From Zanthoxylum bungeanum (Eukaryota > Streptophyta > Magnoliopsida > Sapindales > Rutaceae): a stretch of 64,000 nt of DNA. Numbering within the stretch: the stretch's first letter is position 1; each line of letters starts with the position of its first letter. The notes beneath the pieces are model-generated. The model was not told where the DNA came from and made no database searches. It saw only the letters and a list, made by a program, of their open reading frames with translations. The translations under genes and the position numbers were made by a program. Shown one piece after another: positions 32,590 to 46,818 of this stretch. The DNA is taken from assembly GCA_019454045.1 (NCBI GenBank), contig SKCR01049635.1:124001-188000 (forward strand). Reading direction: 5' to 3'.

Positions 32590-34196
32590 TATAGGAACCA
32601 CTTTCCTAACGCAGCAGAAACACGTTAGGCACCTAGGATCGGACTAGAAATTTTTTTCTGCCCTTCTCTCCTTAAAGCCGAATCTGACCAGCTCTCCCAC
32701 TGAAATTTTGCTTCTTGTTTTAAAAAACTTCAGCCCCGGAACAGTCCTTGAATAGCCCCCGAACATCAATATAAATCTGAACTCTTTGGACCCGAAATGC
32801 GCCCAGCTCTCAGCTCAAACCAGTCTTAATTTTCATCAATTTCCACTGCGTTTCAAGTCTGATTTTTCTGTTAAAAGCAGCCCCAACACAATCCTAAAAT
32901 ACCCTTACATATTCCCCAAAAATTCTGGATCAAAAGGAATTCGAATCGAGTCCTATTACAAATTTTTTGGTGGTGGCAGTGAGCAAATTTTACTCACTGC
33001 CGTGTGGTATGTAGATTAGAACATGATGATGAATTTGGTTCGACACCAAATAGCATTCCTTACTATATCTCGTCACCAATAGAAAATAGGGTGGGCTATA
33101 CTCAATATATTATCTCCAAATACTTTAGAGATTAAGGTGTCACACAAAGGTTTTAGGTTTTGATTATCTTTTTCTCTTGTTTTCTTTTTTCAACACTTGA
33201 GAGAATGCTTAGAACAAAGAGAAGGTGGCTAGGGTTAGAAATGGCTTAGGTTAGGCAAAAAAGGAAATCCAATTTTATTTATATACTTAGGGTTTTATTT
33301 CTAAAATAAAATAAATTTTTTCCCTTTTTCCCTTTATATACCACACTTGATTTTTTAAAATTTTGTAACAATAAGTTTTTAATTACCATAATTAAAAGAT
33401 GTTATAAAAATAAAGAGTTATTACCTTTTAAAAGGTGTAACTTCCAAAACCAATCCAAGGATTTCCAAAACCCATATTTGGAAATTCCAAATTTAAACTT
33501 TATTAAATTATATCATATATAATTTAATGACATGAAATTAACTATAATATAATTATAAAAACTATATATTAAACTTAACATATAGTTTAAAGTGTGACAA
33601 AATTAATATTATTAATCATATTAATAATATATATTATACATTTCTGAGTATATAATTGGACTATCCAATTATATTTAATCTGCTACAGTATATCGAGCTA
33701 GCACGAGGACCAAATGGACCTATGGTTCTGAGCTCCAATAATCTCGGATTATTAATTAAACTCTTAATTAAATATTCGGAATTATTAACTCCGGGTTACT
33801 CCATCAAAAACCCAAAGCCGCACTATAATTGTCACAGATAGATAAATAAAGCCGAACCGCGTCGATGTTCATCGATATAGTCATTACATATGGATTGGCC
33901 CTTCACGAGTATCTCATAATTAGAATCTGATCAGAATATCTGTTATATCCCTCTAATTATTTTTACCTTAAGTACTATTCATTCTCTAATGAATGTTTTA
34001 TTCATAACCTTTATGAATGTTAATCTTTTTATTCATAAGAGAAAGACTCGAGCACTCTAACCGTTCAAGTACCAAATCAACCATTAAGGAAGATACTCCT
34101 CTACTTCTTGCAAGAAGTAGTGAACTCCATATCTATGTAAAATGTCCCCAGCAACACACCAAACCATGTCCTCAAAGTATGTAGCTATTGGTCGGG
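32590..34196 (-). mobile_element. Cop3 5' LTR, proximal part
   Basis: The LTR runs from the primer site to the Cop4 insertion at 34197. Its remainder lies beyond Cop4 at 44096 onward. The frames at 32786-33019 and 33656-33841 are antisense to the LTR and have no recognisable product. Confidence 0.65.
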
Positions 34197-36220
34197 TGTA
34201 GGGTTTCTAGGTTATCCCAAGATCAAATTAAGCAATGAAAACATGTGAATACATCAAAGTTAAGTTGCGGAAATACTCACTTTGATCGGATTTGCGATGC
34301 GATGAACACAAAACTTTCTTACTCCCTTGAAGCTCACGACAATGCCCATCTTTGTGCTCCTTTGATTTTCGGTCAACCTCATTTGTGTGCTCCAAGCTCC
34401 AAGCTTTGTAAATGGTGATTCCATGCTCAAGTGTTTGTTTCCCTATCACCTTTGGATGACTCTTTAGTGTGCTAGCACCTTGGAAAAATTTGAAAAAATC
34501 CTTCCTTTGCTTGTTGTAGTTCTCGGCCAAGCCAAGAACTTGAGAGGAAAATGGCCCTTGGCCGAATATGAGGGAGAGAGAGAGGAGAGCAAGTTGTATT
34601 GGTTTTTGTATTTTGTTTTCTAAAAACATATACCAAAAATCATAACCAAAAAAGGTAAAAGCTTTTCCAAAAAACTTAAAACAATATTGGAGGCAAAATT
34701 GTAATTATTGCCCACAACCACCACCATCATGAATAGTGACAGGTTGTCAATCACCAAAAGGTGACTTGACATCCATCACTTAAAGTGACAGGTGATGTGA
34801 CGCGTGATGTGACTTATGGGCCGCACTTAATTCGAAATGCGAGTGGGCCCGCAAACACTCCCGGGCACGGGTTCGCTAATTTCGAATTAAAGAATTTTCC
34901 GTTGCGACGTAATTAAATCAAATTTAATTAAATAATTATGCCTAACAAAATTACTATTCACGTTAATTCTAAATTAACTCGTTCGTCCAAATTAAAATCC
35001 AATTTTAATTCCGCGTCGAAATCTAATTTCGTTTAATATATCGAATATATTATTTTATCGATTAATTCCAAATTAATCATTTTCTCTCTTTAAATAATAT
35101 TTTATCCCAGATAAAATATCTCCGTAATTAATCCCAGATTAATTTTCTCTCTCTACTAATTAATCCCAGATTAATTATGTGCGAGTCATACATCATCGGT
35201 GAATCTTCGGGAAGCGACCCATGAGATCCCCGGATATGTTGGCAGTAAATTCGGTCGTCGGACTATCCGAACACGTACGTACCTAGTACTACATTTTTAC
35301 CGATTTACAAGACATGGTTGGCTTCTAGCAAAGCACTGTGCCTACCCAATTCTCCAGAAATATTCTTAAAGGAATATGTAATCTGTATCAGGCGTAGTAT
35401 ACGTAGTATTGCGTATTGCGATCCAGTATCAGATGTCACGTGCTAGGCCTGGGGTTGGAATTGTGTCTGCCCCGTACGAAGCACATATCGGATCTCTGGT
35501 AACTAGTCTCTATAATCGGATAAGCATGACCTAGTCATATTATCCCGATAGCTGCAGCATATAAGAGCACCAGTTCTGTATCCTATGTGACCATCATCTC
35601 CACTATGACTGGAGTGATACTTCCATCTTGACATCACACCCAATACACTACGATTCTCAATATACCCAGAAGAGGCGTACACAGAACCGGTTAAAGCCCT
35701 GGACGACCAAAACCAAAGTATATTGTTTGTCGCAAGTATTAGCGGTGCAAGTCTCAGGTTAAGACCAAATACACCTACCCTGATTTGGACTTCCATAGAC
35801 ACATAGTCATACTACCAATGGAATTCCGAGGGGTCTATCCAGAGCGAAGCTGTTTCCGTACCATCGGTAAACACAACCTCCTATTACACTTGCATAAGTA
35901 TCCAATACTTAAATATATGAGAACTATGCAGTAATGCTCCCATAACACGCACAAGTGCAATACTAGTCTATTCCGCATTATCGATGTCCAATCTTGATAA
36001 TACTATGACTAGGGATGTTTTAATGATTAAACCTTCATGGATTGATACTGTCTCATATCATATCAATCCGGAACTAATCATATGGACTTTTATCATTTAG
36101 ATATCCCGATAATCTAATAACAAATGATAAAAGAGCAATTTCCTTTGTCACATAGTTAATTTGTACAACAACACCATGATCTGTACAAATAGTTATGCTA
36201 TGGGTCATAATTGTCCAACA
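34197..36220 (-). mobile_element. Cop4 3' LTR, about 2,024 bp
   Basis: In plus-strand reading it starts TGTAGGGTTTCTAGG and ends TTGTCCAACA, followed by ATCTCCCACTTGG, the reverse of the Copia polypurine tract. The dyad array lies at about 34870-35180 with CCA spacers. The flank TCGGG (34192-34196) compares with TCTGG at 44096-44100, a 4/5 match, so it is probably the worn target duplication. The 133-codon frame at 34228-34629 is LTR sequence and I do not call it a gene. Confidence 0.9.
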
Positions 36221-39130
36221 ATCTCCCACTTGGCCTATAGCCAATCACTCAAGTGTCCTACACTTGAACTATGTACGGTTTGCTCAAACTTCTGCTGAGA
36301 AACTGCTTTCATCAGCGGATTTGCATAATTATCATCTGATGCGATTTATTCGATCATCACATCGCCACGATGTATGATTCGAACGAATCAGATGAATAGT
36401 TGAAGTATATATCTGGATCGTTGATGAGACCATTAATTCTTTAGCCTGTGCTGTAGCCTAGCTCAGCTGCTAATAGAACTACTCCTAATATAATTATGAT
36501 TATTATCAATCCAAAAGGCTTTTATTGCTGCCTCAGCTGCATCAATATTCCGCTTTTATTATTTATTCGGTAACAGTATCTTGCTTGGAAGATTTCCAGC
36601 TCACTGTTCCGTTATTCAAACTATATAGTACCATTATTACGACTTATAGTTGTTTTTATCGGTTAGGAAACTTGCAACAGTGAACCCAGTCACTTCAAGT
36701 TCTCATTCTCCATAGCTCAAGAAAGCATCCTTAGATCATCTAAGATACTTAAGGATGTTCTTAACATCAATCCAGTGCCTATCACTTAGATTGGCCTGAT
36801 TGTGACTCCATATGCTCAAAGCATATGAGACATCAGGTCGCGTACATTTATTTCAATGTACGAGTTAACGGAGAGTTCCAAAAACTTTTAGATCTATCCC
36901 AGTAGATCTTTATTCCTAGAATAAAGGCTGTCTCTTCCAAGTAGTCTATGGAGAATTTTTCATGAAAGCCAAGCTTTCACCAATTGTATTATGGGAATGT
37001 CATTTCCAAGAAATGATATATCATCATTATATAGGACAATCACTTTCAGTGCTCTCCCATTAACCTCCTTATATACACAAGAATCATTTTCGTTTTGAAT
37101 TAAATCATACACCATTATGATTACATCAAAACGATAATTCCAAGAACGCAATGCTTGCTTCAATCCATAAATGGATCGATTAACCTGCAAACCTTGTTTG
37201 CTTGTTAAGGTACAAAAAAATCGTCAGGATGTTGTAAACATCCTCCAAAAGGTTTCCATTTAAGGAAAGTGATTTTGACGTTCAGCTGCCACATTTCATA
37301 AATGAAACATGCAGCATTAGCAAGCATTATCCAAATGGATTTAACCATGGCAACGAGTAAGAGGTTTTATCGTAATCGACACAATGTTGATAACGATACC
37401 TTTTCTCTACAAGCCTAGCTTTGTACGTTGGTATGTTGCCATCCATGTACGTCTTCCTTGAAGACTTATATTGTACCAATAGGCACAATGCCTTCCGGTA
37501 CAACAACCAATGTCCAAACTTGGTTGGTATACATGGAATCCATTTCGGACATCATGGCACTTTGCCATGATAGGGAATCGATACCTTGTATCACTTCCTC
37601 ATACTTAGCCAGTTCGTATTCCTCAATAAGATTGACATCTACATGAGGTGAGATCAGAAACCCATACCTCCCAGTTTGTTTTCGGACTCTCTCCGACTTG
37701 TGTGGTTCTTGTGTATTCGAAGATTATTAGTATAGTTTCATCCCTGATGAACTATTTGTGTTCCATTAAGGACTTAGTGCCAGGAACAGTATTACTCCGA
37801 TTTTCATCGAGTCTTACTTTCCTCCCACTTACCACTGCATATAGGTATTCCTCTTAGGAAAATCGCATTGAGAGCAACAATTAAATTTTTCTCTTGTGAG
37901 TTGTATAAGAACTATACTTTGGTTACCCTAGGATAACCTACAAATTAGGCACTTATCCGATTTGGGTTCTAGTTTGGTATCATCCAAACATATGCCCAGC
38001 ATTCCCAAATCTCCAGGAATGAGAAAACCCGGTTTCTTTCCTGTTCATATCTAATATGTAGTCTGTCAAACAGATTTTTCATGGAACCTTATTCAAAATA
38101 AGTATTGCACTGTTTAATGTGTATCCCTAGAAGGAAAATGGTAGTTCAGAGCGACTCATGATTAACCTTACTATGTCCAACAAGGTTCGGTTTCTCTGTT
38201 CGGACACACCGCTCAATTGAGGTTTTCCGTGAAGAGTCCACAGTGAAAGAATACTATACTCTTTCAAGTAATTGAAAAACTTATTGCTTAACTATTTTCC
38301 ACCACAGTCCAATCGTGATGTATTAATACTCTAGCCGATCTGTCTGTCTACTTCGTGTAAAAACTCTTTGAATTTATCAAAAGTTTCCGATTTATATTTC
38401 ACAAGAAACACATAACCATAACGCGATGCCACATCCGTAAAGGTTACAAAGCGTTCATATCCACCTCTAGCCTAGCTAGATATGGGCCCACTTACATCAC
38501 TATGAACGAGGGCTAACAGATCGGTGGCACTTGTACTTTTACCAAGTAAAATGTGTTTTAGGCACTTTGCCTAATAAACTAGATTCGTAGACATCATTTG
38601 AATAGGATCAAATCCGTCCTAGTATCCACTCTTCAAAAATGTGGATATAAGAGTCTTGTTTAATGTGTCCCAGACAACAATGCCACAAATAAGTCTCATC
38701 TGATCAAATTAGTTTGAGCTATTTGTTTGTCATGTTATACGTTTGAGATTTATTTATATTCAAAATATAAATACTGTTATTCACATCTAATGTGTTTATC
38801 TCGATATCATCTTTATAAAATAAAACACTTTAGTGTTCTAGAATATAAAGGTATACCCACAACGAGTTATACTCTGATATAGAGATAATGTTTCTAGTCA
38901 AACTAGTTACATTTTAACAGTTTCCTAATTTAAGTACACACCCGAAGGGTAGTTCCTAAACTTAGGATTCTACGGTTAAAACAGTGACTCTCGTCCCGTT
39001 TTCGATTCGCAGATCAATCTCAATTGAAGTCAGTATCCTGCTAATCAGCAGATTCTGCACAACAGTACATATCTTATGTACAATACTTAGTATCAAAATC
39101 CAATTTTGAAACTAATAGTGAACATGTTTA
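36221..39130 (-). pseudogene. Cop4 pol remnant
   Basis: It is collinear with Cop1 and Cop2 pol on the minus strand: RNase H (about 36300-36850), RT (36900-37650, with NRSIYGLKQALRSWNYRFD near 37180 and a damaged YNDDISFLGND in place of YIDDVLLIAND), and integrase (about 38000-38600). Frames are short throughout. An in-frame TAG in the integrase (CTAGCTAG near 38473) is shared with Cop1. Confidence 0.85.
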
Positions 39131-39790
39131 TGACAAACATACTTGAAGCCGGAGCCTTGCCCCACCTTCAATTCCTTCATGTCTTCCTTGTCCATACGGC
39201 AGTCACGCTTCCAGTGACCCCGTTTGCCACAGTTTAGGTAGACATATTGGGATATGTCCTTTATCTTCCCAGAAGACTGTGATGATTTTGCCTTTGCCCA
39301 TTTTCCACACCCCAGAAGCCTTCGGCCACGCCTTGGCCTTCTGGGATGTCGAAATAAGATGCGCCTTGCGCTTGTTGCCCTTTTGCAAACTCTGGCTTTG
39401 TCTCCTTGAGCATAGCCATTAACTCTCCAAGAGTTTTCTATTGCATTTAGTACTTCTAAGATCTAAGTATAGATCTATGAAGATCTTTAATTTCATCATC
39501 AAGGTACAATGATCTAATCCTTAATTTTGATGACGGAATTAAAGTATCATTGCATTAAGTATAAAAGATTGAGCACTAAAGTTATCATCACATGAATATT
39601 CCAAAGATCATGTTCTACTATTTGCTCAACTCCGGGTTTAGGCTCGAGACGTTTCTCTATCAAATAGGGTAACTTCTCAGTTCTCAGGACTATCCTGAGG
39701 TTCTGTTCCCAATCTGAAAATTAAAGCCGTTTAAAGACATTTTTTACCCAGGTTATGTTTTAAACGTTAATCTTTCAGTTATCTTGATTG
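39131..39790 (-). pseudogene. Cop4 gag remnant
   Basis: The zinc-knuckle neighbourhood is traceable (39190-39390, encoding KAHLISTSQKAKAWPKASG). The central gag is missing about 200 bp at exactly the place where Cop1 lacks it (AGAAGTACTAAATGCAAT against CTCTTGGAGAG, near 39433-39455). Frame is lost. Confidence 0.8.
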
Positions 39791-42067
39791 CTATAGTCCA
39801 ACTATCCAATCAACGATTTCAGGTACTATTTAATATAATGATTACTATAGTCTAACTATATAATCAACTATAATTTGATTATTTAAATTCAAATATATTG
39901 ATTACTATAATCCAATTATATAATCAACTATTATTTGAAATAGTTTGAATACAGTCCAACTGTTTATTTAAAACAACGATTAAATATTAGTCTTACTAAT
40001 AAATATTTAAGTATTGACAAAAAATGAAATGAGCGCGTATTGGCAAGTATCTAAATGAATTTAAAAATTTAATACTTACCTCCCACTATTTTTCGGTGAG
40101 CCTCTAACCCTCTGTTGTGTACTCAGGAAACCTTGTTTCCTAGTGGGCTAGGATCCCGTTAAATAACACACAACCTTGACTTTGGCCAACAAGCTGTATG
40201 ATACTTAACTAGGTAGATCTCTAAGATCAATTGGATCTCATCCAATTCCTAGATCCAGTTGGTGGACATCCAAGTCCGAAACATATATCTAATATATGCC
40301 AATATATCCAATATATTGCATAACCTTTTTCCTCTGAATCAACTAAGCCTTGGCTTTGGCACAACAAACTTAATGATCCCAGTTAAGCGTGACCCATTGA
40401 CCTTGGAAAGCTTCATAATCCATGTCGATGGACAAGAAGTGATCTTGACTTTGGCCAACAAATCACAAATTGGACAAGACACCGATATGGAACAAAGCCT
40501 TCATGATTCAAACACATCTGCGATGGAAAAAGGCCTTGACTTTGGCCAACAAACCAGTGCCAATCTTGGATCTTGAGTAAGAATCACTCAATGGAAGGAA
40601 AAACGCTTAATATATGTTGAGGGTTTTTCACGTAATTGGCAACCAATTAATTATCTTTGATTAGGTCTCATCATACACCCTTAACATGCATTCTAAAAAC
40701 ATAATAAGGCGCGTAAATAAATTAATAATGATATGCGGATGGATATTTAAAACAACTTGTTCCTAGAACAAATCTCTCCATTTCCTCTCTCCCGCTAGCA
40801 CAAACCTTACTTCTACTCAATTACATAACACTTCTAAAGAAACCTCATTTACATTGAGGGGAATAAGTGAGAAGAGAAATACAAAGAGTCAAGAGGTAAT
40901 AGGCTGGACACGCAGGTCCAATTTAATAAATTCTAAATTTATTACAATAATTTCCAAAATTGCCCTCACCCATCTAATATCCATCCGATATACATTATTC
41001 ATACATCGCATCCATGTATTCACACCAAGCATGTTATCAATCAATCTAATCCAATTAATTAATCTGAAATTAATGACCATCCAATGTTCAAACAACGATT
41101 TGATTTGCGCGAGTCCAACTCGTTTTAAGAATAAGTACTCAAAGTACGGATTCTTGAATTATATTAAACTACAATATTAAATCCAATTTCATTTGTATTT
41201 AATACTAATTCTTTATTTAATTCCAAATTAACTAATTACACTTTATTAATGAGCCTTTTGCGACTTAGATTCTAAATCTAATCTTTACGGGTCTCAAAGC
41301 CCAATTAACATCCAATGTCAATTTAATTAAAGTCCAATGGGCTTTCAATTAATTTATAAGGCATGGACTTTGGCAACCAAAGCCCAATAAGGAATCACCC
41401 TTTTGCCAAAAATCAATTTAGGCCCATTAGGCTCAATTAAAATTTTAAAGGTCCATTTTATTATATTTGGACTTTATGGATATGGTTTTGGGCCCAATTG
41501 GATCCAACCAATTAACCTAAACCAAACTTGGCCCAACCAAGACCATTAAGCCCAAATACAACCTTAAAAGCCCAATTCCAAATTTAGCCCAATTAATTTA
41601 ATTACAATATTCCAACTATCATAATTAAATCAATTAAAGTGTATAGCCATAATTAATTAACCAAATTAACATTTCCAAAATACCAATTTACTTAATTAAT
41701 CATGCTAATCATCATCAACACATGTCCAACATTATTGAATCAAAAAATCAATTCATTTCCATGCTTCTTATTCACGGAAATTTGGGGTTTTTTTTGTCAA
41801 TTCCGAATTCAATCCAATTGAATATTAAATCAACATTTCCCAAGTCTTTCAAGTCATCCAATGATCAAAAAACAAAATTACCATGACTTTAGGGCAACAT
41901 CAAACTTTCGGCCAAGCCTAGTTTTTGGGGAAAAATTGATCCAATTCAATTTTCATCAAATTGATCATGCATAAAACTATGTTATCATCATTCAAGAATA
42001 TTCAAACAATCAATTTCATCCAAACATTCTCAAATCAATTTTACCCAATTTTTTACCCTAAATCAAA
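39791..42067 (-). other. Cop4 leader
   Basis: It matches the Cop2 leader in reverse: AGCCTCTAACCCTCTG at about 40099, CTTGACTTTGGCCAA at 40173, 40446 and 40535 with a variant at 40350, then the GGCCCA-rich half at 41280-41590. The primer site next to the 5' LTR is missing. No gene is seen; the frames at 40259-40576 and 40854-41180 are repeat-derived. Confidence 0.75.
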
Positions 42068-44095
42068 AATTGGGTTTCTAGGTTATCCCAAGATCAAATT
42101 AAGCAATGAAAACATGTGAATACATCAAAGTTTAGTTGCGGAAATACTCACTTTGATCGGATTTGCGATGCGATGAACACAAAACTTTCTTGCTCCCTTG
42201 AAGCTCACGGCAATGCCCATCTTTGTGCTCCTTTGATTTTCGGTCAACCGCATTTGTGTGCTCCAAGCTCCAAGCTTTTTAAATGGTGATTCCATGCTCA
42301 AGGGTTTGTTTCCTTATCACATTTGGATGACTCTTTAGTGTGCTAGCACCTTGGAAAAATTTGCCTCAAATCCTTCCTTTGCTTGTTGTAGTTCTCGGCC
42401 AAGCCAAGAACTTGAGAGGAAAATGGCCCTTGGCCGAATATGGGGGAGAGAGAGAGGAGAGAAAGTTGTGTTGGTTTTTATATTTTTTTCTAAAAACATA
42501 TACCAAAAATCCTAACAAAAAAATGTAAAAGCTTTTCCAAAAAACTTAAAACAATTTTGGAGGTAAAATTGTAATTATTGCCCACAACCACCACCATCAT
42601 TAATAGTGACTGGTTGTCAATCACCAAAAGGTGAGTTGACATCCATCACTTAAAGTCACATGTGATGTGACGCGTGATGTGACTTGTGGGCCGCACTTAA
42701 TTTGAAATGCGAGTGGGCCCGCAAACACTCCCGGGTTCGCTAATTTCGAATTAAAGAATTTTCCGTTGCGACGTAATTAAATCAAATTTAATTAAATAAT
42801 TATGCCTAGCAAAATTACTATTCACATCGCTAGCGAATTAATTCTAAATTAACTCGTTCGCCCGAATTAAAATCCAATTTTAATTCCGCATAGAAATCTA
42901 ATTTCGTTTAATATATCGAATATATTATTTTATCGATTAATTCCAAATTAATCGTTCTCTCTCTTTAAATAGTATTTTATCCCAGATAAAATATCTCCAT
43001 AATTAATCCCAGATTAATTTTCTCTCTCTACTATTTAATCTCAGATTAATTATGTGCGAGTCATACGTCATCGGTGAATCTTTGGGAAGCGACCCATGAG
43101 ATCCCCGGATATGTTGGCAGTAAATCCTTTCGTCGGACTATCCGAACACGTACGTACCTAGTACTACATTTTTACCGATTTACAAGACATGGTTGGTTTC
43201 TAGCAAAGCACCGTGCCTACCCAATTGTAAAGAAATATTCTTAAAGGAATATGTAATATGTATCAGGCGTAGTATACGTAGTATTGCGTATTGCGATCCA
43301 GTATCAGATGTCACGTGCTAGGCCTGGGGCTGGAATTATGTCTGCCCCGTACGAAGCACATATCAGATCTCTGGTAACTAGTCTCTATAATCGGATAAGC
43401 ATGACCTAGTCATATTATCCCGATAGCTGCAGCATATAAGAACACCGTTTCCGTATCCTACGTGACCATCATCTCCACTATGACTAGAGTGATATTTCCA
43501 TCTTGACATCACACCAAATACACTACGATTTTCAATATACCCAGAAGAGGCATACACAAAACCGATTAAAGCCCTGGACGACCAAATCCAAAGTATAGTG
43601 ACTGTCCCAAGTATTAGCGGTGCAAGTCTCAGGTTAAGACCAAATACACCTACCCTGATTCAGACTTCCATAGACACATAGTCATACTAACAATGGAATT
43701 CCGAGGAGTCTATCCAGAGCGAAGCTGTTTCCGTACCATCGGTAAACACAACCTCCTATTACACTTACATAAGTATCCAATACTTAAATATATGAGAACT
43801 ATGCCGTTATGCTCCCATAACACGCACAAGTGCAATACTAGTCTATTCCACATTATCGATGTCCAATCTGGATAATACTCCGACTAAGGATATTTTAATG
43901 ATTAAACCTTAATGGATTGATATTGTCTCATATCTTATCAATCCGGAACTAATCATATCGACTTTTATCATTTATATATCCCAGTAATCTAATTACAAAT
44001 GATAAAATAGCAATTTCCTTTGTCACATAGTTAATTTGTACAACAACACCATGATCTGTACAAATAGTGATGTTATGGGTCATAATTGTCCAACA
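42068..44095 (-). mobile_element. Cop4 5' LTR, about 2,024 bp
   Basis: It is closely similar to 34197-36220 over its length, ending CCAACA at 44095. Its inner end (TGGGTTTCTAGG, 42071) lacks the TGTA terminus and the adjoining primer site, a small deletion. The dyad array lies at about 42735-43040. The LTR pair shows many differences by eye, so the insertion is old. Confidence 0.9.
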
Positions 44096-44570
44096 TCTGG
44101 ATTGCAACATCAACCTCACCTTTGTAAATCAAATGACATAGCCTGCCATGCAGGAGTTCATAGTACACTCATGATTAAGATCAATCCATATATGACCATC
44201 TATTAGATTAAAATGAATTTCTTTATTTAACAGATATTATAAAAAACTCATTTCTATCTAGGTCCAGTCTTTTATGATCGCATCATATAAGGTGCCTTCA
44301 TTTTCTTGTCTCCATATGGACAATCTCGGATCAAAGTTTCCATATAATTATAGAATGGACCGCAGCTATAGATAAAGAGCAAACAAAGTACCGCTTTGTT
44401 TGCTCTCTATGAACTATTTTAGATTACTAACTTCAGACTTAAATCCTCTTATGTATGACACTCATACATTGACACTCATACACTAAGTCTGAAGGAACAT
44501 GAGTAATCTAGGGTAAACAAGATAATTTACAATATACGATATTAAACAAACACTATGATAAATAAATAAT
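44096..44570 (-). mobile_element. Cop3 5' LTR, distal part
   Basis: This is unique-looking sequence between Cop4 and Ath2 that I assign to the rest of the Cop3 LTR because Cop4 is flanked by a worn duplication (TCGGG/TCTGG). A possible LTR start, TGTTTAATATC on the minus strand, ends at 44548. The remaining 22 bp are AT-rich flank. Confidence 0.5.
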
Positions 44571-46687
44571 TGATGAGCGGAAAATATGTAAATATTTACC
44601 GCCCCTTTTACTTAATATTTTGTTTAGTTTCTCGGGTTTGATGAACGTTTTGATATGTTTTAGTTTATTTTGCAGATAAAATAATATTGGGACTTAATGA
44701 AATCATTTAGGACGAAATATGGGTCAAATAAGGGCAAAAATTGGACTTGACATATTAATTTCGGAGATTGGAAACTTGAAAGGGCGTTTTAACGAAGTGC
44801 AGTTTTGGAAATTAAAGTTTTGTGCATCTGTCGTAATTTGGGCATAACGTTTTACTCCGATATCGGATTGAGCTGATTGAAGTTCCAGATTAAAGAAGAC
44901 GCAAAGATCTACAGCTTTGAAAGAAAAAATCATTTCGAATTCTGAAGATTTCATGCCCGAAATTGATGAACCATCCAGAAGTGTGTTGTGTGTAATTATT
45001 AAAGTCACTTTCAATCATTTTCAAAGCAATAAAATAAATTAATAAATAAATAATAAAAATTATCAAATCATCACCAAACATGATAAGAGATTAGTGGAGC
45101 AATTAATAATGGATTTGGTGGAGCAATTAGTGGAGCAATTAATAATTGATTTGGTGGATGATTTGATGGAGGCAAAATTTTGCCTATAAATACCAAGCCA
45201 TTTCATTTGTAAAATTCATACTTTTTTCTAAGGAATTCCTTATGAATACTAAGAAGATTGTATCTTGTTTGTTTATTTACAGCTTTTAATAATTAATTTC
45301 CGCTTTCGCACTTTCTTTTCTTTACTTTTCAGTTTTTACTTTCCGCAATTTACTTTTACGCACAGTACTTTTCTTTCTTTAATTTTCAGTTTTTACTTTT
45401 CAGTAATAAGGAGGTAACTCCCCTTTGCTGGGGTAAAATATAAAACTTTTATTACTAATATTTAGATTAATCTCCCTTAATTATAATATATAAACTAGTT
45501 AACCCCTGACTTAACGAGGATACATCCATATTGGTCGGTTGGTAATTATTTAAATTGGTTTTAACCTGACTAAACTGGATACCGCCTGATTGGTCGGTTG
45601 GTAATTAATTATTAATTTGACTTAATCTGGATACCGCCTATATGACTGGTTGGTAATTATCATGCAAAGTTAATATATTATATTAAGGGAGATATCTAAA
45701 ATAGAAGTAATAAAAGTGGATCCTTTTACCTCAACATTTTCTTTTATTGTACTTTTACTTTATTTACTTTTCAGCAATTTACTTTCAGCATTTACTTTTC
45801 AGCAAGTTACTTTCAGTAATTTACTTCCAGCATTTACTTTTCAGTAATTTAATTTCGGCATTTACTTTCCGTCATTTACTTTTCAGCAATTTAATTTTCA
45901 GTATTTTACTTTATGTCTTTTATTTTATTTAAGTTTTTTTTACTCCCCGTAAATATGTGTCGTAACTAAGCCAGTTATCTGAGGTTGTGATAAAATCCAA
46001 TATCACCGGTTTATAAGGGGTTAAATTATAGTTTGGGTAATTTAAGGGTTTACTTATTAAGTCTTAAGCTTAATGCGTCTTGTTAATTGGCCACTAATAA
46101 GATTGATGTGGTAAATCTAAAATAAACTTGACAAAGGAATTTTAGGTTTCAGCCTTAGACTTAATAGCCCATGATCTTCCTTGAGGATAGATAACCCTTT
46201 AATAGATTTCCTTACAGGATAGACATATAACTGTCGGGCGGGGGTAGCCATAATTGGAACTTAAACTTAATGAATCCAGATAATTTGGTTGATATAGACA
46301 TATGGTTCAATTGGGTTAAACTGGGTATTTGCTTCTTACCATCGACAGAGGCTTTTGCATAATTTAGTGTTCCAGGTTAGTAAACATATTTATTACACAA
46401 ACATAAAATAACCACTTCATCTTTAAAATGATATTGGAAGAAATCACAACCCTAGATAGTTTTTAATATTGAATTTTCTTAAATCCACTTTCGAACAATT
46501 TTATTTACTTGTTTTTAAATTTAGAATCATCACCATTTCAAATCAATCCATCAACCTGTTAGATACTAGTAATCATTTGACCTCATAAAATTAATAGATT
46601 AGATATTAAGTCCTCGTGGGATCGATATTTTTATACTACTTGAACGATACGTGCGCTTGCGTTATACATGTGTGTTTACGCCGGTCA
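44571..46687 (+). mobile_element. Ath2 5' LTR, 2,117 bp
   Basis: The LTR starts TGATGAGCGGAAAA and ends TTACGCCGGTCA, matching Ath1 and Ath3. A TATA-like CCTATAAATA lies at 45183. Bases 45740-45930 hold imperfect TTTACTTTTCAGCA repeats, and 45510-45660 the TGGTCGGTTGGTAAT/ACCGCC words seen in the other LTRs. The matching 3' LTR is absent. Confidence 0.93.
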
Positions 46688-46693
46688 AGTTTT

Positions 46694-46711
46694 TGGCGCC
46701 GTTGCCGGGGA
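46694..46711 (+). other. Ath2 primer-binding site
   Basis: TGGCGCCGTTGCCGGGGA stands six bases after the LTR end. It is the site typical of Athila elements (tRNA-Asp). Confidence 0.93.
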
Positions 46712-46818
46712 ATTATTTATCTTTTACTATTAGTTTAGGGGTTAGATACGTTACTTGTATCTAATTTCTGTTTACTTATTGTTTTTGTTTTCTTGTGTTT
46801 CAGGTTCTCAGAAACTAC

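Noticed and set aside
32786..33019. 77-codon plus-strand frame in the Cop3 LTR
   Set aside because: Antisense to the element, low complexity and no protein similarity I recognise.
34228..34629. 133-codon frame in the Cop4 3' LTR as a gene
   Set aside because: It lies in the LTR, the corresponding Cop4 5' LTR region does not keep the frame, and no family is recognisable.
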